In this document: in pieces, positions 57,711 to 64,000 of the stretch
Numbering within the stretch: position 1 is the stretch's first letter
Layout: each line of letters opens with the position of its first letter
Assembly: GCF_026230105.1 (NCBI RefSeq)
Contig: NC_079476.1
Location: 39,360,559 to 39,424,558, forward strand
DNA: 64,000 nt
Source: Diorhabda sublineata
Taxonomy: Eukaryota > Arthropoda > Insecta > Coleoptera > Chrysomelidae
Reading direction: 5' to 3'
The notes under the pieces: generated by a model
The model's input: the letters and a program-made list of their open reading frames with translations, nothing else
What the model was told of the DNA's origin: nothing
Database searches by the model: none
Program-made: the position numbers and the translations under genes

Positions 57711-59088
57711 CTAGTCCAGTCATTTTAGGTAGATTTAGGCAAGAATTTCGGAAAATCGAGATACACCCAGCTATAAAGTCGTTCAAACTTGTTCATTTGA
57801 CATCCTAAAACTCCTCTCAAAACTCACATATAATTCGATGTGAGCAACTTTAAAAGTCGGGGGTCAAAAGTAAAAACATTTTTTTCGCACATTTTTTTCA
57901 AATAACTCGATTCCTATGTGTTTTACGCTATTTTTATTAATCATCAATATTGTAGACCATTAAATTCTCTACAACTTTTATTTGAAATTTTTTTTCATGT
58001 GGTTAATCGTTTCTGAGATAGAGGGCGGTTAGAATCTCGTTTAAAATCAACTGGTACTTCCGAATCATTGAATAATCACTTTAATTATATTTTGATTGTA
58101 TTCTCGTTAGGGTATGATTTGGAACTCCAAGAATAGAGTTGGATAATGCGCATCGGGCTCCTAGAACCTGTCACGACAATCTTACTACCTGCTTTAGATG
58201 AATTACTAAACACTATATTCTGTAACTGCAAAAGTGGTTGCGGTTCAAGATGTGGTTGCAGGAAAGCGGGCTTGCAGTGACCAGTGTAATGGAAAAGCTT
58301 GTCTGTACCATATGCAACTGATTTTAATGAAGACAGGACCTTTGATGCAAAAATCATTGAAAAATTGGAAACAAATATCATTGAAGACGATAATGAAGAC
58401 GAAAACGAATTTAGAGCTGCAGGAAGATGACGACGATGAAGAAAAAGAAAATTGAAATTAGATTTCATTGTCCTTATAATTATTTTATAATAATAATAAT
58501 ATTTATAATCATTCTATTTAAAAATAATTACTATAAATAATATTTTTATATGATTAAAATTTTTTTCTCTACGATTTTGAAACTACACGGGCAGATAAGT
58601 GCTATCAAATGAATTTATACTTGATTGGAAACAAATAATTGAGCAAAAAATATTTAAATATAACGTAATTATTGATAAAAAAAGAAAATTATTTATAATT
58701 ATATATGTAGCAATTAAAATAAACTTAATAAGAGATTATTTTGATCGGGAGTACCAGTTGATTTCTAACGGGATTCTAGCCGCTCTATATCTCAGAAACG
58801 ATTCACCGAAGGAAAAAATTTTTTAAACAAAAGTTGTAGAGACTTTAATGCGCTACAATATTGACAAGGATTATAAATAGCGTAAAATCCATAGGAAACG
58901 AGTTATTTGCAAAAATGTGCGAAAAATTGATTTTTTTACTTTTGGCCCCCGAATTTTTAAAGTTGCTCACATCGTATCATACGTGAGTTTTCAGAGGATG
59001 TCAAATGAACAATTTCAAACGACTTTATAGCCGGATATCTCGATTTTCCGAAATTCTTGTCTAAATCTACCTAAAATGACTGGACTAG
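57711..59088. mobile_element. DNA element with ~350-bp terminal inverted repeats
   Basis: The left arm 57711-58065 begins CTAGTCCAGTCATTTTAGG. The right arm 58743-59088 is its reverse complement, ending CCTAAAATGACTGGACTAG, with only moderate divergence along the whole arm (for example ATTTCGGAAAATCGAGAT in both). The 680-bp centre holds an ORF relic on the plus strand: about 58190-58280 reads LLPALDELLNTIFCNCKSGC then GSRCGCRKAGLQ, a Cys-rich CXC-like tail, followed by an acidic stretch with stops. The superfamily was not identified; target duplication is obscured because the end itself is palindromic (CTAG). Confidence 0.8.
58185..58460 (+). pseudogene. Cys-rich C-terminal tail of the protein once carried by the long-TIR element
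   Basis: Frame with FCNCKSGCGSRCGCRKAG and, after a TGA, PVQWKSLSVPYATDFNEDRT, ending in an Asp/Glu-rich stretch. Spacing C-x-C-x3-GC-x3-C-x-CRK-x-G resembles CXC/tesmin-type metal-binding repeats and the tails of some insect transposon proteins. The catalytic part is missing. Confidence 0.5.
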
Positions 59089-60299
59089 CAATTCAAACTA
59101 ATTCAGTTCTTTTAGTAATTTTTTTATTGCATGAAATATACATTTCAAAGGAAAAAAATTCTATCTAAAATGACTACTACCAGAGACAATATTCTTTCAG
59201 ATAAGGTGCTATTTTACGGTAAAATATAGGTAATAGCGGATATTTTAGGTAACCTAACCAAGCACAATAAGTCATAAAATTGTAATTATGTTCCCAAGTG
59301 CCCAAAAAGGAAGACGAAGTTGCCGAATAGAAAACTTTAAAACTCAATAAACTCATACAACACTTGTAAAAAATGGTAAAAGAATTGATTGATTTTCACA
59401 GGTAGTATTTAATCTTAACCTACAGGTGATTCATGAACTCAGTGGCGGCTAGTGGATTTGCGCATATCTCTAAAAAAAATTATGAAAGAAAAACTTTTTT
59501 GATTACATATTATGAATAAATACAGCAAAAAAATCGCCAAAATAATATAATTCCCTTCGACATATCACTACTTGTCAAAACAAGAATTGTTTCTGCTACC
59601 GTGCAGAAAGTACGCACTTCAAACACACTCTCGAGTGCGTAAAACATCACTTTACGCACTACTGTGTTAAAAACATACTTCAAGCAGTAGTGCGTAAAGA
59701 AAATTATCAAGTTTTCCGTGCATTTCCGTGTATTACAAAAAGCAGTTACTGTGGACTGTCACTTGTGTTTTGTCCTTCAAAAAACGCTGGTGCAAACCAC
59801 GTTCAAGTGATTTTTCACGAAACTTTCGTATTTTACCTTCATTTAACGATTTGGAGAGGGGTGGGGATCTGGAGATGGACAAAAATCTAAGTAAAAAATA
59901 GAGTCAAAAAATGAATGGGTCGCAATAACAGATACAAATGAGAAAAATGGTCCATCTTTGAGATGCTGTAGCTCGCTCCCTATTTATTGTAGAAGAAAAA
60001 GTTCAACACGAAATTTGTAGGGAATTTAATGTTCTATAACTTTATATTGGTATTGTTTTCTGCTAGAACCCCTCATTTTCGACATATTGCGAAAAAATCG
60101 AAATATTTCGGGGTTTTTCAGCTACCAAAAGTTATGCCGAGACCAGATTTAGTCACATTTTTGATATTTTACTCTTTATACCCATTATAAAACTAAATAG
60201 AAGAATAAAATATTTCACCCCACCTTTTGTAAGTTGAACCCCTTTTTTACCATACGAGTAAGTCACCACCAGATTAAAGAAAACATAAATTCATTACAG
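59089..60299. other. Non-coding stretch with two stem-loops
   Basis: Two inverted repeats lie side by side. One is TACGCACT/AGTGCGTA at 59611-59618 and 59634-59641. The other is a perfect 15-bp stem, CTTTACGCACTACTG at 59650-59664 with its complement at 59685-59699. No gene is supported elsewhere. Confidence 0.6.
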
Positions 60300-60950
60300 T
60301 TCTTTTAAAAAATTATGATACTACAGTTTTCTTCGCAAATTTTTTTCTCCATTCCTTCACAGCTTCTTCTTTTCCAATTCTGAACATTATTATTTTCTAG
60401 GTCTTCTATTACACAGTCATACCATCTCTTCTTTGGTCGTCCCTTTCTCTTTTTCTCTATTGGTCTTCTTTTTAGTACTAATTTTGGCATCCGTTCTCTA
60501 TGTTGTCTCTCAACCTCTCACTCTTCGTTCCTTAATAAACGAGCGTATTGTAGCTTCTCCATAAAGTTCCTCCAATTCTTTATTAGTTCTCCTCCTCCAG
60601 CCATCTTCTGTGTGTACTCCTCCGTAGATTCTTCTCCCATTTTTCCAACATGGCTCTCCCTTTTTTAATATCCATGTCTCACACGCATATGTTGCTTATT
60701 TTTGTTTTTCTTGACACGTATTTTGACTTCTTCAATGATCTAATACTTCCGAATTTTTGTGTTGCTTCAGTTATTCTGGCTTTCAGTTCTAATTCTTCTA
60801 CTTCCACAAAGTTGGAAACTATTTCGAAATTGTACCCTTTTTGTCTGGTTGTTCTAAAGGTCAAGTAATCTTCTGTGTATCTCCCATGATCATATACTTT
60901 TTCTACTCTTGATTTTTGGCTTCTTCTTCCAATTTTAGTACTGCTCACTC
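60300..60950 (-). pseudogene. RTE/BovB-like LINE, 3' end of ORF2
   Basis: Minus strand, in order with frameshifts: a block after the RT domain (NFVEVEELELKARITEATQK, FGSIRSLKKSKYVSRKTKIS), then the C-terminal block RMPKLVLKRRPIEKKRKGRP, KKRWYDCVIEDLENNNVQNW. The GRPKKRW..C...DL....NW pattern closes many RTE-like reverse transcriptase proteins. The catalytic RT core is not present. Confidence 0.8.
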
Positions 60951-61616
60951 ACTAATGCGAAACTATGAGTATAATATAATGTAATTGATTCAAGTTTTCG
61001 GACTACAAATGGATCATTATTGTATTACTCTCTCATTAATAAAAATAGACTATAGAAATGATAATTCCGACAAACTTACAGCATAAAATGTAATGTAATT
61101 TCAAATATATCTATTATTTTACTTATTTACGATACTAAATTACGGAATACCTGGTATATAATGGAAATAAAAAATGTTAATGATTTTCGGGTACTCGTTG
61201 CCCAATTAATACTGTATGTAATACGTTGGAAAAGAAGATGAAACAGACCGATTTGGAATGAGTGTGAAAGTGTAAGTATTGGAATTGACGACGACGCAAG
61301 GAGCAGGTGTATATGTGTGTTTGAGTGTATATGGAGCACCTGCTGATCGAGCTTTCCACACACATATCTAAAAACGAAGATGGGACTTGAATAGTTATTT
61401 TTTCCGTTATAATATTCAAGTTTTTTTTCATTAATTTGCATTCATAGGGAATGTTATTTATGAATCGGTCAAAAAGCGTGAAAAAAAGTACCTCAGCAGT
61501 TAATTTAAGTGGGTTGTGTCAATTCGTTTCTCCGATAAACTGTTTTTACTTTTATTTCTTGATATTCGTTTAAAAAAATCAGTTTTGTGTCTAAATAAAT
61601 TAGTGTAGTATTAGTG
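60951..61616. other. Non-coding spacer
   Basis: AT-rich; minus-strand frames at 61127-61441 have no recognised motif. Confidence 0.45.
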
Positions 61617-61930
61617 ATGGAGAGTAATAGTGAAGAAAGTTTAAACTGCACACCAGATGATGTTGAATCGGCAACAGCAGCCATTATGAATCTTCTCTCT
61701 GAGAAATCCACGGAACAGTATTTAAAGGGCAGTGGCGTACAAAAAAAGTCATAAACAGCTTCACAGAAAGATTGTTACTAGCTTACTTTGAAACTTAATC
61801 CAAAATTTGGAAATCTTCAACACTTTGGTGGACTTATTCAAAACTGAAAGGCGCCCTAATAGTAAATAACGACGTAAACATCAGTAAATACTCGAAATTC
61901 ATTACATTTTTGAAAATTAAACCAGTTAGT
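61617..61930 (+). pseudogene. Crypton-like tyrosine recombinase, 5' half
   Basis: ATG at 61617 opens MESNSEESLNCTPDDVESAT, AAIMNLLSEKSTEQYLKG, then a stop. Another frame continues FTERLLLAYFET, WKSSTLWWTYSKLKGALIVN, NDVNISKYSKFITFLK. This is the N-terminal and core-binding part of the Crypton-type recombinase. The missing WC-rich linker and stop codons show decay. Confidence 0.75.
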
Positions 61931-62109
61931 CATCTTCTTTTTAATCCTTTTTCAAGATCTGATGATCTGTTAGTTTTGCAGGTTCCTCTGTTTCAGGTGG
62001 AAGCTTCAGCTGTGCATCCATCTCCCAGGTGGTCATCCGGGTTCTCTTTTCCCTATTGGTTTCCCTTCAAGTGGCAGTCTACTCTCTTCCAATTCTTCTC
62101 ACGTACCAG

Positions 62110-62690
62110 CATCTGTTTCTTTGTGTGGAAGATGCTCAAGAACAGGAAAAAGCCAACAAACGAATTTGTGCAAACGAAAGAAGACACCAAAGACGTATCA
62201 CTGAATGAAGAAGAGGTTAAAATAAAAAAAAACTGAAAAACAGTAAAGCCCCCGGAACAGACCACATCCCAATCGAAGTTTTAAAATAGTTTCCACGATC
62301 GACACCATATTCATTATTAAAAAACTAAAATCGAATTTAATACACCGGTATGTGTGCATCATCGATTTGACGAAGTCATTTGACAGGGTTCGCCTCTCCG
62401 ACATCATAAAAATACTGATATCGAAGGAAACGCCAGACACCATCGTAAGAGCAGTCCGCAGTCTCAATACCAACACCAGGAAGCATCAGGCAGGGCGACA
62501 GCCTCACCCCATTTCTGTTCAATCTCTTAATGGACCGAATTATAGAGAAAATATCATTTGGCTCTAGAGTTGCAAGCTCAAACGATAATTATCTCATGCA
62601 TAAGGTATGACAGCAAAAAAACTTCGCTTTAATAGCAGGTTGCTTTAAAATTCGGAATCGCAGGAGCTCTGCAGAGGGAGGAATTATATA
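62110..62690 (+). pseudogene. LINE fragment nested in the Crypton
   Basis: Pieces in order: VSLNEEEVKI, KKLKNSKAPGTDHIPIEVLK-like (as KTVKPPEQTTSQSK in the present frame), then IDLTKSFDRVRLSDIIKILI, SKETPDTIVRAVRSLN and, shifted, RQGDSLTPFLFNLLMDRIIE. These are RT domain motifs (AFDRV-type and QGD.LSP.LF.L) of a non-LTR element, missing the catalytic YADD core. It lies between the two halves of the Crypton. Confidence 0.8.
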
Positions 62691-62694
62691 AAAT

Positions 62695-63235
62695 GAAGTG
62701 TAACGATATTGATAATACCGGAAATGTTTGAATTATCACAGTACCTGATACAAACACTCAAGTTCAACGTCGATTTACTATTAATGGTGAAATATCTGAC
62801 AAAAGATTGAATTTGGTTAAAAACCAACGACCCACAAATGTCAAAACAGATGATTTCTTTTTGCAGTATAGAAAATGCATAACCCAAGTTGTAAGTATCA
62901 ATCGCAACATTTTGAATTACCTAATCAAAAAAAACTACACTGGACCTACATTTCGACGCTCTTCGTCGTCTCTTTTAGTGGATTCCGGTGGTGATATAAT
63001 TCAACTAAAGAAATACGGTGGGTGGAAATCCAACACAGTCGCGGAGGGACTCAATAAAAAACAAAATAGATTCCGCAGTGAAAATTTTGACGGGTACAAC
63101 TAGTTCGACTTCAAGCAACTATCCTACCAATAATACAATAAGTACTGATACAAATATAGACGATATTATTTCTTTGAACTTGTTAAATGTTGCCAATTCA
63201 AGCACAGTTGTACTTTTCATATTACTATTACAAAA
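62695..63235 (+). pseudogene. Crypton-like tyrosine recombinase, 3' half
   Basis: Continuation of the recombinase: VPDTNTQVQRRFTI, DFFLQYRKCITQVVSINRNI, YTGPTFRRSSSSLLVDSGGD, IIQLKKYGGWKSNTVAEG. The Arg in TFRRS fits the second catalytic Arg of tyrosine recombinases. The His expected three residues before it is Pro, and a frameshift at about 63050 removes the Tyr expected after VAEG. The true tail is in the next frame (SIKNKIDSAVKILTGTTSST). Confidence 0.75.
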
Positions 63236-63239
63236 TAAA

Positions 63240-64000
63240 AATTGATTTTGTGAAATTATTTTAAGTCTACGGACGTAGCAACAATTTTGTATGAAACTCG
63301 AGAGTGAAGTAACTTTTTTTCATTCCTAGGAATTGGCCAAACTGTCCTACTCGTGAAAAAAGTATCAATTTATTCACTTGTTACATAAATAACTCCTATT
63401 TTCAAATTTACTATTATTTAAAAAATATAGTTTGACATAATTTTCCCCACATTGGTTTTTCTGTCGTCCATTCTAGATAAATACATAAAAAAAACTTGAA
63501 CCGAAGCCTTAACGTTTATTATGCTGTCTATAAAAATGTTTCCATCATCTATAACACCTTTTCCAGTTTAATAACGTCAGTATCTATGATTTTTTTAAAG
63601 ATAAGAAGCTTGTATAAAATTCTGATCTGAAAGATTTGTTGCGCTAGCTTGTAATGGCTAGAAATTGACTAGATAAACGTCCAGTAAGAACCAGTATGAG
63701 TATTTTCACTAAAATCTAAATACTTTATAGTTATAGCGATATTAAAACGTCGTAATTCAGACATAAAATCAGTTTTTCTATTCCTATTTCCTCTTTTCAC
63801 ATTAAGCATCGTAATAAAGTTTTTTGTCGTTAGAAAATTGAAAATTTCCTTCTGGGCTGCAATGCTACAACTCTTTTATACCTTTCTGAAGTCTAAGTTG
63901 GAATTTATGGAACCGTTCATACTGAACTCACTATTTATACCACAACTACGCCGACTGACGCGTGTTTCGATAACCAAGTTATCGTCTTCAGAAACTGAAG
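63240..64000. other. Non-coding end of window with two short palindromes
   Basis: No gene is supported. At 63968-63984 CGATAACCAAGTTATCG and at 63986-64000 CTTCAGAAACTGAAG are consecutive hairpins with 3-nt loops. Such pairs occur in dispersed insect repeats, so an element probably begins here and continues outside. Confidence 0.5.

Overview
This is a piece of AT-rich animal genome, most likely from an insect. The evidence is spliced genes with GT/AG introns (many of only 55-100 bp), an insect-type TTAGG tract, and many remnants of mariner, Tc1, Crypton, Helitron, jockey-like and RTE-like elements. Order and species cannot be fixed from the sequence; a beetle is plausible but unproven.

The one clearly intact gene is a type IV (basement-membrane) collagen chain on the + strand, which I reassembled as 15 coding exons from 27199 to 43067. 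The phases agree at every junction, giving about 2117 residues: signal peptide, an unusually long (~390 residue) Cys-poor Tyr/Ser/Gly/Arg-rich N-terminal region, a long interrupted Gly-X-Y helix and a complete 12-Cys C4/NC1 domain. It belongs to the Col4a1/viking pair of insects; which of the two it is remains open. Facing it 387 bp away on the - strand (26716-26811) is one exon with a good signal peptide and splice donor. I read it as the first coding exon of the partner collagen IV chain, so 26812-27198 would be the shared bidirectional promoter. No later exon of that partner was found, so much of 1-26.7 kb may be its first intron or may be intergenic.

Left part (1-26.7 kb): 181-bp dimeric satellite (2.5-4.8 kb), a ~326-bp hairpin-bearing array (6.4-8.1 kb), two decayed Crypton recombinase fragments, two copies of a non-autonomous Helitron carrying internal 186-bp repeats (10.3-12.7 and 20.7-22.0 kb), a dead mariner (13.6-14.7 kb), a LINE RNase H scrap (15.3 kb), a threefold 400-490 bp repeat ending in (CCTAA)n (17.0-18.25 kb) and a 328-bp satellite (24.3-26.5 kb).

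Collagen introns: intron 1 holds a ~385-bp duplication, seven copies of a 263-bp repeat and mariner scraps; intron 2 holds a mariner. The last intron holds a decayed copy of part of exon 13 of the same gene.

Right part (43-64 kb): a jockey-type LINE scrap, a tRNA-like repeat, a mariner, and a 163/171-bp array. A 328-bp array is made of mariner transposase pieces and a 384-bp array of LINE pieces. Beyond these lie a Tc1 element, a transposon with ~350-bp terminal inverted repeats and a Cys-rich ORF relic, an RTE-like LINE end, and a Crypton split by a LINE.
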